From Acidilobaceae archaeon (GTDB taxonomy: Archaea; Thermoproteota; Thermoprotei_A; Sulfolobales; Acidilobaceae): DNA of 6,474 bases. Below are positions 1-5,498 of the stretch, one piece after another. Under the pieces are notes generated by a model. It was not told the origin of the DNA. It saw only the letters and a program-made list of their open reading frames with translations, and searched no databases. Location of the stretch: the NCBI GenBank assembly GCA_027044005.1, contig JALUDK010000024.1, positions 1-6,474 of the forward strand. The letters are read 5' to 3'. Positions within the stretch are counted from its first letter, which is position 1; each line of letters opens with the position of its first letter. A program made the position numbers and the translations under genes.

Positions 1-15
1 GTCCAGTAAAGCTTA

Positions 16-35
16 GGTCCCCCAACACGGGGCCC
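16..35. repeat. GC-rich inverted repeat at left edge
   Basis: GG-T-CCCC at 16-22 can pair with GGGG-C-CC at 29-35 across a 6-base loop (seven positions, one mismatch). It may be a transcript-end hairpin for a gene lying left of the window. All three + frames have stop codons by position 59, so a + strand gene could end here. No T-run follows it, so the terminator role is weak, and in GC-rich DNA a short stem like this may be chance. Confidence 0.2.
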
Positions 36-69
36 GATACTAGTCGTCCTACCCCCTGATGCTTGCTAA

Positions 70-127
70 ATAGTTATATAGGTATACGCACCAGATATAC
101 TATTTGGATAGTAGAACACTCAGGGGG
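70..127 (+). promoter_or_regulatory. Promoter region and ribosome site of the GNAT-like gene
   Basis: An AT-rich TATA-like stretch (TAGTTATATAGG, 71-82) lies about 60 bases before the TTG start. That would place transcription initiation near 100-105 and leave a leader of about 35-40 bases. A second AT block (91-107) forms an imperfect inverted repeat, CCAGATA-TAC-TATTTGG (6 of 7 arm positions match), near the predicted start of transcription, where an operator could sit. GGGGG at 123-127 is the likely ribosome site. The TATA assignment is from composition and spacing only. The same AT block read leftward could serve a divergent gene off the left edge. Confidence 0.45.
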
Positions 128-139
128 TAGTGTAGTATA

Positions 140-856
140 TTGAAGCTGGTGGGCTCCCTCGAGTCTCCTGAAGCCTTCGCAGAGTGGCTAAAGACGCTAG
201 GAGGCCTCAAAACGTTCTGGACCAAGCCAGTAGAGCACGTGGAGATACTACCTGGAGACCCTGCTAGGCTACTCGTGGGCTGGAAGGTTAAGAGGGGGTA
301 CAGGAGGATTGAGATAATCCTTGCTCTAGGAAAACACAACCTTGATATGGGCGGAGGCGAGTGCAAGCTGGTAGCGACTAACGAGGTAGCCGAGAGACGC
401 TATCCTAGGAGCGTGGTATACGTGTACACCATGGACTCTAGGCTGCTAGAGTCAAATACTAGGGTCGATATAGATGTACACGAGGTCAACAGGGATATTC
501 TAGGGAATGTGGAGAGGGTGCAGAAGAGTAGCTGGGGCTTCTACATGCCCCCGCTCCCAGGCTCAATAGCTATCCTGGCGGGGATGCATGGCAAGCCTGT
601 AGGTGCTGCATACTACAACCCGTCAAGCAGCAACATAGACTACGGAGTCCACGTGGATAGGAGGTACTGGAGGATGAGGATAGGGACAAGACTGCTTCAC
701 GAGGCTAGGAGGCTGGCCTTAAGCGCTGGGAGGGAATGGTTCACAGTGGTCAGGGTGCTAAGGTCCAAGAGGCCAACGGCCCAGGATAGGAGGGCAATGG
801 CGTTCTACGAGGCTAACAACCCCACGGCTAGCCTTAACGTCTGCAGGATCCCCTAG
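140..856 (+). CDS. GNAT-like N-acetyltransferase (divergent)
   Basis: A 238-residue protein whose C-terminal half looks like a GNAT fold. Visible elements are a strand pair around residues 141-160, a strand then helix at about 166-197 with a motif-A-like loop (HVDRRYWRMRIGTRLL, 171-186), a strand at 200-207 (FTVVRVLR), and a motif-B-like helix, RRAMAFYEANNP (217-228). GNAT enzymes move an acetyl group from acetyl-CoA to an amine; the substrate cannot be told here. The acetyl-CoA loop is degenerate: the usual R/Q-x-x-G-x-G/A has arginine where the first conserved glycine is expected, with IGT kept. The N-terminal 140 residues are not recognised. The start is TTG, the first possible start after an in-frame stop at 128-130, with GGGGG 12 bases upstream; a GTG three codons later is the alternative. 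The DUF973-like gene follows after 63 bases with no evident promoter, so the two may be cotranscribed. Family moderately likely; activity uncertain. Confidence 0.6.
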   Translation: MKLVGSLESPEAFAEWLKTLGGLKTFWTKPVEHVEILPGDPARLLVGWKVKRGYRRIEIILALGKHNLDMGGGECKLVATNEVAERRYPRSVVYVYTMDSRLLESNTRVDIDVHEVNRDILGNVERVQKSSWGFYMPPLPGSIAILAGMHGKPVGAAYYNPSSSNIDYGVHVDRRYWRMRIGTRLLHEARRLALSAGREWFTVVRVLRSKRPTAQDRRAMAFYEANNPTASLNVCRIP

Positions 857-876
857 GCCGAGATCCGTAGCATCCT

Positions 877-914
877 GGGGGGGCCCTGGCTCTAGTATCC
901 CCCGGCTGGGGGTG
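877..914 (+). promoter_or_regulatory. Hairpin over the ribosome site of the DUF973-like gene
   Basis: CCCCC (899-903), a GGCT loop and GGGGG (908-912) form a perfect 5-bp GC stem. Its right arm is the ribosome-binding site (GGGGGTG, 908-914) of the GTG start at 920. A G7 run at 877-883 could pair with the same C5 instead and free the ribosome site. This is either a simple translational brake or chance pairing in GC-rich DNA. Confidence 0.35.
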
Positions 915-919
915 GTGTA

Positions 920-1651
920 GTGGTGGATGTAGGGGATAGTGGAGTAGACAAGGATACCCTAATCAGAGGACTAGAGGAGCTTAGAGGCGGGCTCCAGCTC
1001 TACCTCATAAGCCTCCTAACCATTATCGTGGGCTCGATATTCGTTGTCGTACTGCTGCTAGGGCCAGCAATAGCGTCGATGTGGATACCCGGAGGCCCAC
1101 CCAAGATAACAAGATCCACAAGTGTTGCCCTACTGGTCCTCATGCTAATCCTAGTGTTAGCGGTGTCGGTCATAGGCCTCTTCGCAGCGATGAAGGTGAG
1201 AGATGGCATGAGGGAGCTGGCGAAGGTCTACAAGGATGCAGATGTAGGACTGCTGGGAGCTAGGCTCATACTCTATGGTGCTATACTCCTCATAGCAGGG
1301 ATCCTAACGCTACTCATAGTAATCGGGGCTATACTAGTGATCGTAGGGGTCCTAGCGCTAATAGTGGGAAGCATACTCTTCGGCTTGGGCATAATCAACC
1401 TGGACAAGTACACCAGAGAAGACTTATCAACCCCAGGCATACTATACATCATAGGAGTAGCGATATCCATACTAGGAAGCCTAGTACCTGGGGTATCGCT
1501 CCTGGGCCACGCACTAGAGCTAGCGGGGATCCTACTACTCTACATGAGGCTGGGAGACTGGCTAAAAGAGCTGCAAGCCCAGCAGACAGGTGTAGGGCAA
1601 CAGCCAGCCACCAATCAGGGCTATGGGGACGATGCACACCTCGCCTCGTAA
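920..1651 (+). CDS. DUF973-like multi-pass membrane protein
   Basis: A 243-residue protein with about six hydrophobic segments (roughly 25-52, 67-90, 112-134, 136-158, 172-190 and 193-208). It has a charged N-terminal helix (LIRGLEELRGGLQLYLIS) and a hydrophilic Q/G/N-rich tail (about 217-243). The layout, with an amphipathic leader of the type 'LREG..LY', a charged linker before the central repeats of I/L/G, and a low-complexity tail, matches the DUF973 family as I remember it from crenarchaeal genomes. The function of that family is unknown. The start is GTG at 920 with GGGGGTG 5 bases upstream; an immediately following GTG at 923 (8 bases) is equally possible. The last 31 bases overlap the 3' end of the convergent PH-domain gene, so each transcript must end inside the other gene. 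An AT-rich stretch at about 1697-1713, inside that neighbour, could help termination. Membrane location is confident; family assignment is moderate. Confidence 0.7.
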   Translation: MVDVGDSGVDKDTLIRGLEELRGGLQLYLISLLTIIVGSIFVVVLLLGPAIASMWIPGGPPKITRSTSVALLVLMLILVLAVSVIGLFAAMKVRDGMRELAKVYKDADVGLLGARLILYGAILLIAGILTLLIVIGAILVIVGVLALIVGSILFGLGIINLDKYTREDLSTPGILYIIGVAISILGSLVPGVSLLGHALELAGILLLYMRLGDWLKELQAQQTGVGQQPATNQGYGDDAHLAS

Positions 1652-2190
1652 GCGTCTATCAACTTACTGTAAGCCTCCTCAACCCCAGGCATGCCTACTA
1701 TTGTAATATTATTGGAGCCCTTTATCACAAGAACCTTCTGGACCTGCTTCCCTGTTATAAGCATATACGCATCCATCCCATCCCTAGTTTTGAAGTAGCC
1801 AGCAGCTAGCCCCGTGGTAGGATCGCTTATTCCATTAGTCCTTACCTTTATTATATCCAAGGCCTCGCCCCTATCCACCAGCCCGATCTCCACCTGGCAT
1901 AGGTCGTACTTAACCTCCCTATCCATGTAGAATACAACCTTAATAGTGGAGTCCTCAAGATATATGCCATACTCTACCCCAGGCTGTATCGTGAATGCAT
2001 AGGCCCCAACTATTATCACGGTGACTGCGAGGGAGGTTAGAAGCATCCCTATCCTCCTCCTAGCAGAGCCCCTCTTGGATACTATGTATGCTAGGGAGAC
2101 TAGCCAGGCCCCGGCCAGTACCACTATTGTCAGGGGGCTAGCCAGCTGCGCCTCGAGCAGGGTTGAGCCCTGGACCGTTAGGATCTCCAT
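1621..2190 (-). CDS. Membrane protein with bacterial PH-like (bPH_5-type) domain
   Basis: 189 residues from the chosen ATG. Two transmembrane segments (about 20-37 and 48-67) are separated by a basic loop (SKRGSARRR), which suggests that loop is cytoplasmic. They are followed by a soluble C-terminal domain (about 72-183). That domain carries the signature I associate with bPH_5 (Pfam PF10882): a strand-rich N-half, RTNG (117-120), an aromatic turn AGYFKTRDG (130-138), two strands (AYMLITG, QKVLVIKG), and a closing strand and helix with MPGVEEAYSKLID. Such domains are thought to be membrane-associated scaffolds; no enzyme residues are expected. I prefer ATG at 2190 because AAGGGGTG (2204-2197) lies 6 bases upstream. 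The GTG at 2199 that would add three residues overlaps this ribosome site. The gene is transcribed away from the protease/PadR operon and shares its intergenic region. Its end overlaps the DUF973-like gene by 31 bases. Confidence 0.7.
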   Translation of the reverse strand: MEILTVQGSTLLEAQLASPLTIVVLAGAWLVSLAYIVSKRGSARRRIGMLLTSLAVTVIIVGAYAFTIQPGVEYGIYLEDSTIKVVFYMDREVKYDLCQVEIGLVDRGEALDIIKVRTNGISDPTTGLAAGYFKTRDGMDAYMLITGKQVQKVLVIKGSNNITIVGMPGVEEAYSKLIDAYEARCASSP

Positions 2191-2232
2191 AGGCAACACC
2201 CCTTATACTGCGGAGGCCGTAGTATCTATGAT

Positions 2233-2246
2233 AGTATTGCAATACT
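2233..2246. repeat. Perfect 14-bp palindrome between divergent genes, candidate operator
   Basis: AGTATTGCAATACT is a perfect dyad. It directly adjoins a TATA-like stretch (CTTATATACTTT, 2245-2256) in the region between the PH-domain gene and the protease/PadR operon. A palindrome at this place is what a dimeric winged-helix repressor would bind, and the rightward operon encodes a PadR-type regulator, the obvious candidate. The dyad is seen; regulator binding is inference. Confidence 0.5.
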
Positions 2247-2282
2247 TATATACTTTAGTTGTAGATATATTCCTATATATGG
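2238..2282. promoter_or_regulatory. Divergent TATA-box region
   Basis: Leftward, AAAGTATATAAG (complement of 2244-2255) lies about 60 bases from the ATG at 2190, giving a short leader that includes the AAGGGGTG ribosome site. Rightward, TATA-like stretches at 2244-2256 and 2264-2282 (GATATATTCCTATATATGG) lie upstream of the protease gene. If the second is used, the rightward transcript would be nearly leaderless, starting around 2300-2308. Positions follow the usual archaeal TATA-to-start distance of about 25 bases and are estimates. Confidence 0.45.
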
Positions 2283-2317
2283 TTAATACCACGGAGCCCG
2301 AGGTATAGGTGGTGTGT

Positions 2318-3184
2318 ATGCAAGCCTACACAGCCAAAAGCCTCCTAGTATACACAGCCATAGCCTTCATCCCAGCGTACACCATAGACTACACTATAGT
2401 ACTAGACAGGCTAAGCTCCGAGGCCCTAGAAGACAGGCTAGTGGTACTAGTAGCCCTAGTAGCCAGGATGTGGCTCCCCATGCTAGGCAGCCTAGCCGCC
2501 CTCCGGACCTCGGGAGCCACAGGGCTAAGGGAAGCCCTACACACACTAGGCCTCAACGACCTACCCCCGGGCAAGACCATAGCCTCGATAGCAGCGCCCC
2601 TAATAGGATACACGCTATCAATCCCAGCATCACTAGCCATGGGAGCCAGCCTAGCAGACCCCGAGGAGAGGATAGGAGTACCACTCAAAGCCATCCCCCT
2701 GCTACTAGCCGTAGGAGTCCTAGCCGGGGCAACGATAAACGCCCTGGTAGCGCTGGGCGAGGAGGCGGGGTGGAGGGGGTACCTGTTTAACGCCCTCAGC
2801 CCCAGGATAGGGCTCCACAGGGCCTCGCTGGCCATAGGCGTAGTATGGAGCCTATGGCACGCACCCCTAATACTGGCAGGGTACAACTACGCCACGCCCC
2901 TAACCGGGGCCCAGGGGGCCAAGGGGCCCGTGGCGCTCCTAGCCTTCACCCTATACACCACCACCCTAGGACACGTGCTAGCCCTACTCAGGGACATCTC
3001 AGGCTCGATCAAGGCCCCAGCAATAGCACACGGCGTAGTCAACGGCGTTGGAGGCATATACACGGCGCTCCTAGAGGGATCCACCCTTATAACCCCACCC
3101 GCGGGGGTTGCCGTCTCCCTAGGCATGGCAACCATAATACCAGCCCTAGAGTGGTGGCGCAGAGTTGAGAAGAGAGGCCAATAA
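2318..3184 (+). CDS. CPBP-family (Rce1/CAAX-like) intramembrane protease
   Basis: 288 residues from the ATG at 2318, strongly hydrophobic with about seven to eight membrane segments. All CPBP (ABI/Rce1-type) motifs are present in order: GEEAGWRGYLF with the glutamate pair E148/E149 and R153; WSLWHAP with H181; and IAHGVVNG with H238 and N242. In characterised members these Glu, His and Asn residues line an intramembrane site that activates water for peptide cleavage. Eukaryotic homologues trim prenylated CAAX proteins, and prokaryotic ones have been linked to bacteriocin maturation or self-immunity. The substrate here is unknown. The start is uncertain: ATG 2318 follows AGGTGG (2307-2312) by 5 bases, while GTG 2309 or 2312 would use GAGGT (2300-2304). 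It is the first gene of a three-gene overlapping operon; its last 20 bases overlap the PadR gene. All motif residues are intact, so it is probably active. Confidence 0.88.
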   Translation: MQAYTAKSLLVYTAIAFIPAYTIDYTIVLDRLSSEALEDRLVVLVALVARMWLPMLGSLAALRTSGATGLREALHTLGLNDLPPGKTIASIAAPLIGYTLSIPASLAMGASLADPEERIGVPLKAIPLLLAVGVLAGATINALVALGEEAGWRGYLFNALSPRIGLHRASLAIGVVWSLWHAPLILAGYNYATPLTGAQGAKGPVALLAFTLYTTTLGHVLALLRDISGSIKAPAIAHGVVNGVGGIYTALLEGSTLITPPAGVAVSLGMATIIPALEWWRRVEKRGQ

Positions 3185-3500
3185 GCTGCTGAGGGACGCC
3201 AGGAGCGGGGTGCTGGCACTGGCAATACTCAAGATACTAGTAGACCACGGCCCCCTCCACGGCTACGGGCTGAGGAAGATACTATCTAGCATGACAGGCA
3301 GAGAGCCCCCAGAGACCAGCGTTTATGACGCCCTGAAGAGGTTGGAAAAGCTGGGGCTAGCCACCAGCTACTGGGCCCGAGGCGGAACAGGGTCGCTTAG
3401 GAAATACTACACGCCAACCCCCACAGCCAGGGAGGTGCTGGAGGAGGCCCTAGAGGAGCTAGGCCAGCTAATGGGGTGGCTCATATGCAGGGAGAAGTAG
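3165..3500 (+). CDS. PadR-family winged-helix transcriptional regulator
   Basis: 111 residues with the PadR winged-helix pattern. A first helix region (RSGVLALAILKIL, 14-26) leads into the hallmark GPLHGYGLRKIL (29-40). The recognition helix region is TSVYDALKRLEKLGLATSYWA (51-71), and the wing is GGTGSLRKYYTPTPTAREVLEEAL (73-96). The C-terminal part is a short single helix, as in small PadR proteins. These usually act as dimeric repressors of nearby membrane, transport or stress genes and often of their own operon. The start is TTG at 3165: the frame is closed upstream by a stop at 3147, and the next good start (GTG, about 3210) would cut away the first helix. GGTGG (3152-3156) lies about 8 bases upstream. 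It overlaps the protease gene by 20 bases and the following gene by 16, and has no promoter of its own. The palindrome at 2233-2246 is a plausible target. Confidence 0.85.
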   Translation: MRREANKLLRDARSGVLALAILKILVDHGPLHGYGLRKILSSMTGREPPETSVYDALKRLEKLGLATSYWARGGTGSLRKYYTPTPTAREVLEEALEELGQLMGWLICREK

Positions 3501-4207
3501 GGGCAAGCCTAGCACTCGCCCTAGCCCTAGCCCTCCCCGGCCTAGCAGTAGTACTCGCCGGGGGCCCTAGCAGCGGCCACCCTAAGCCCCCCAGCCTAGC
3601 CTACATGCATGTATCCAGGAGGGTCTGGGCCAGGGCTAGCCGGGCCCTAGGAGCCGTACTGATCCTAGGGGGCCTAGCCTCGCTAGCCCCCGGGCTCCTC
3701 TATGGGTTGGAGGCCCAAGCAGGATTCATAGCAGTGTACGTGGTAGCCTCGATCCCCCTGATTGTGGGGTACTCGAGGAGGCTGGCGGAGCTTGAGTCCC
3801 TCTCCCTCCCCCCGGAGGGGGAGCCTAGGCCGATCCCAAGGCTGGGCACCACGGGGGCTGCCCTGGTTGTGGGCTCAGCCGTGGCATCCCTCTCCCTAGC
3901 AGTCCTAGCATTCATAGAGCTCCACAGGATCCAGGCGCATATCGTGGGCTTAACCATACTGGCAGTATCCACAGTCCCAGCCTACATGGCCTATCTATCC
4001 CTAGCCCGGCCAGAGGCCTATGCATCCCCCGGCCTAGGGGACGACATGGTCAGACTACTCCAGTTCGCTTCTCCAATCACGGCATCACTACTGGCATCTA
4101 CACCATCACTGGCAGTGCTGGGAGTGAGTGGATGGTGGATAGCCCCTATACTGGGATTCATAGCCTCAGCGGCCCTGGCTTTAGCAGCGTATATAGCCTA
4201 CCGCTGA
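3485..4207 (+). CDS. Multi-pass membrane protein, possibly SdpI-like
   Basis: 240 residues from ATG 3485, with seven or so hydrophobic segments (about 5-27, 54-74, 79-97, 121-145, 152-173, 192-213 and 217-238). One cytoplasm-type loop is rich in acidic residues and proline (about 98-119, RRLAELESLSLPPEGEPRP). Residues 34-65 (PPSLAYMHVSRRVWARASRALGA...) weakly recall the conserved P-x-x-L...S...W...G block of SdpI/YhfL-family proteins, membrane proteins best known as immunity to the SdpC toxin in Bacillus. This resemblance is by eye and could be wrong; no other family is recognised. ATG 3485 is preferred because GGGGTGG (3473-3479) sits 5 bases before it, whereas GTG 3476 overlaps that site. 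The N-terminal LALALALAL stretch is encoded by repeated CTA-GCC codons. Last gene of the protease-PadR operon, overlapping padR by 16 bases, so a linked role is likely. Confidence 0.65.
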   Translation: MQGEVGASLALALALALPGLAVVLAGGPSSGHPKPPSLAYMHVSRRVWARASRALGAVLILGGLASLAPGLLYGLEAQAGFIAVYVVASIPLIVGYSRRLAELESLSLPPEGEPRPIPRLGTTGAALVVGSAVASLSLAVLAFIELHRIQAHIVGLTILAVSTVPAYMAYLSLARPEAYASPGLGDDMVRLLQFASPITASLLASTPSLAVLGVSGWWIAPILGFIASAALALAAYIAYR

Positions 4208-4227
4208 GCCCCATCGGCATGGTTCTA

Positions 4228-4261
4228 AAAGTATAATAAAGGATAGATTACAGGGCCTGTA
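4228..4261. terminator. Shared intergenic end region of two convergent transcripts
   Basis: Between the convergent genes ending at 4207 and 4276, the minus strand carries a T-rich tract (TTTATTATACTTTT, complement of 4228-4241) suited to archaeal T-dependent termination of the leftward gene. Nearby, TACAGG-G-CCTGTA (4249-4261) is a perfect dyad with a single central base. No comparable T-run serves the rightward operon. The terminator call rests on composition only. Confidence 0.4.
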
Positions 4262-4275
4262 CAATACTTAGCGGG

Positions 4276-4782
4276 CTACCGGTTGCCGCGTATAATCCTA
4301 GTGAGCCTGAGGATCACGTAGCCTAGGGCCAGCCATGTGGCGAGGGATACCAGTGCCGCGATGATAGGCGTCGCAGGGCCTGGTGTCATGTTTAGTAGAT
4401 CCTCTACTAGGATTAGCATTAGCGAGCTGGGCCAGTCCATATAGTTGTATGTATCGCCCCCGCTTAGGGCGAGGGTGTACCATACCAGGTTGACTAGCGC
4501 CATGCCGGTGGCTGCGGCTAGCGGCCTCTTGTAGAGCGCTATTATCGCTGCGAGGCCTAGGGTTGGGAGGGCCATGGTTAGGTATGCTACAAGTGCCACT
4601 AGCGCCATTGGCTCCCCTGAGGCGGCGCTGGCCAGCTTGTCTATTAGGAAGGCTATGGTCAGGGATAGTACCGTTAGGAATCCTGGGGCCATAAACGAGG
4701 CTAGGGAGTCGCTGGGTATAAGGCTCTTGGCGACCCTGCCACTGATGTCGTGGTTATCATTGCCAGCCCGTGGGGGCACCAT
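4276..4782 (-). CDS. Small four-helix membrane protein of unknown function
   Basis: 168 residues. A polar N-terminal 25-residue segment precedes about four membrane segments (roughly 31-47, 59-83, 88-107 and 137-160). An acidic and aromatic loop between the last two (GGDTYNYMDWPSS, 108-120) is followed by an amphipathic stretch (LMLILVEDLLNM), and the protein ends with a basic tail (RLTRIIRGNR). The pattern is reminiscent of small permease-like or ABC-accessory membrane proteins, but I recognise no family. ATG 4782 is supported by AGGGTGAT (complement of 4789-4796), about 6 bases upstream. It lies 83 bases after the end of the ABC-linked gene on the same strand. The duplicated TATA-like element in between suggests it has its own promoter rather than being only a tail of the ABC operon. 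Confidence 0.65.
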   Translation of the reverse strand: MVPPRAGNDNHDISGRVAKSLIPSDSLASFMAPGFLTVLSLTIAFLIDKLASAASGEPMALVALVAYLTMALPTLGLAAIIALYKRPLAAATGMALVNLVWYTLALSGGDTYNYMDWPSSLMLILVEDLLNMTPGPATPIIAALVSLATWLALGYVILRLTRIIRGNR

Positions 4783-4819
4783 GCCTATATCACCCTAATC
4801 CCTTGGTCGTATACCTGTA

Positions 4820-4860
4820 GGCTTCATTCCAGTATATATAGGCTTATTCTAGTATATATG
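4820..4860 (-). repeat. Tandem direct repeat (21 + 20 bp) carrying TATA-like elements
   Basis: Two abutting imperfect copies, 4820-4840 and 4841-4860, share GGCTT, ATTC and AGTATATAT in order. They differ by one inserted base and two substitutions. Each contains a TATATA core, spaced about 20 bp (two helical turns) apart. On the minus strand the copy nearer the gene would place a transcript start near 4810 for the membrane protein at 4782-4276. A third TATATATGG (4867-4875) overlaps the stop codon of the upstream gene. It is either a duplicated promoter or a pair of regulator sites. Confidence 0.6.
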
Positions 4861-4865
4861 GGTTG

Positions 4866-5498
4866 CTATATATGGCCCGCCACGCGGGGACGGGTTAGCC
4901 TATTATAGACTATTATCCCAGTCATGCTCGTCACGGTGCCCATCATAGTTAGGGTGTAGGTGTCCAGCCTACTGTAGCCTGTGACCGTGTACTTCATGTG
5001 GAACACGACCTTGTCCCCGCTGGGCTCCACCACCACGAGGACCCCGTTGCCCCCGGTAAGGTTGACCTCTATAACATCCCCAGCCTGCGTGGTCGTCACC
5101 TCTACTGGGAGTATGTTAGCCAGGAGAGGGAGGGTCTTGAGGAGGAGCGGGTTAGTCTGTAGCCCGGCAGCCCCGTAGGCCACCCCGGCCCTTATATCGC
5201 TGACAAGGGTGTGCTCAACCATGCTTATGTTTATAGTGCTAAGCTGGCGGAGAGCTATCATTGGGTCGCCCTTGAGGGTCATATAGTAGATGCTCTTCGC
5301 CCCCTCGACACTGATCTCCACCTTCCCGCTGCTACTGAATGCGAACACGGTCATGGCGGCCCCGGGTATGTTCGATGTGTCGATGCTGGTCTCCCACTCC
5401 ACACTAGTCTTGGCCCCCACGAGCTCGGCTATCACTCCAGCAAGTATAACGGCGATCCCCACCACTATTAGGGTTCTTGCCGCTAGCCTAGCGATCAT
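4866..5498 (-). CDS. ABC-operon accessory protein, membrane-anchored at both ends
   Basis: 210 residues. An N-terminal hydrophobic segment (about 7-27) follows a basic start (MIARLAAR), giving a signal-anchor. A beta-rich, T/S/V-rich middle domain (about 30-180) has several alternating hydrophobic strands (TVFAFSS, KVEISVEG, VIEVNLTGG, GVLVVVEPSGDKVVFHMKY). A second hydrophobic stretch lies near the end (about 182-198), with a basic tail (NRLTRPRVAGHI). The middle part is therefore probably outside the cell. I recognise no family. ATG 5498 overlaps the permease stop as ATGA, and AGGAGGTT (5515-5508) is a strong ribosome site 9 bases upstream, so it is translated with the ABC permease and probably works with it. 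Candidate roles are a sensor or an assembly or substrate-handling subunit; this is inference from context. Confidence 0.7.
   Translation of the reverse strand: MIARLAARTLIVVGIAVILAGVIAELVGAKTSVEWETSIDTSNIPGAAMTVFAFSSSGKVEISVEGAKSIYYMTLKGDPMIALRQLSTINISMVEHTLVSDIRAGVAYGAAGLQTNPLLLKTLPLLANILPVEVTTTQAGDVIEVNLTGGNGVLVVVEPSGDKVVFHMKYTVTGYSRLDTYTLTMMGTVTSMTGIIVYNRLTRPRVAGHI

Noticed and set aside
1..28. Possible leftward gene start: GTG at 28 opening VLGDLSFTG to the window edge
   Set aside because: Only nine codons are visible. The G-rich ribosome-like site (57-52) is too far from the GTG, and the composition gives no family clue.
1..59. Possible 3' end of a rightward gene (frame open from position 3 to a TGA at 57-59)
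   Set aside because: Only about 18 codons, rich in proline and serine with no recognisable C-terminus. Indistinguishable from chance.
1663..1673. CTTAC-T-GTAAG inverted repeat as a terminator for the DUF973-like gene
   Set aside because: Five-base arms with a one-base loop cannot form a stable RNA hairpin, and it lies within codons for a plausible helix of the PH protein.
2021..2308. Rightward frame covering the PH gene 5' end and the intergenic region
   Set aside because: It would run through the divergent promoter and palindrome, and antisense to a gene with a recognisable domain.
2314..2790. Long open frame on the + strand in another frame of the protease gene
   Set aside because: Its translation is rich in S, P, R and H, typical of an out-of-frame read of GC-rich codons, and the protease frame carries all CPBP motifs.
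2389..2886. 165-codon antisense frame within the protease gene
   Set aside because: Antisense shadow of a motif-bearing gene; no ribosome site and a serine/alanine/arginine-rich product.
3509..3533. CTAGCC-type short tandem repeat
   Set aside because: Simply leucine-alanine codons (LALALALAL) at the start of a membrane segment; no repeat beyond the coding pattern.
4574..4798. 74-codon + strand frame antisense to the four-helix membrane protein
   Set aside because: The minus-strand frame has clean membrane segments and a good ribosome site; this one is its shadow.
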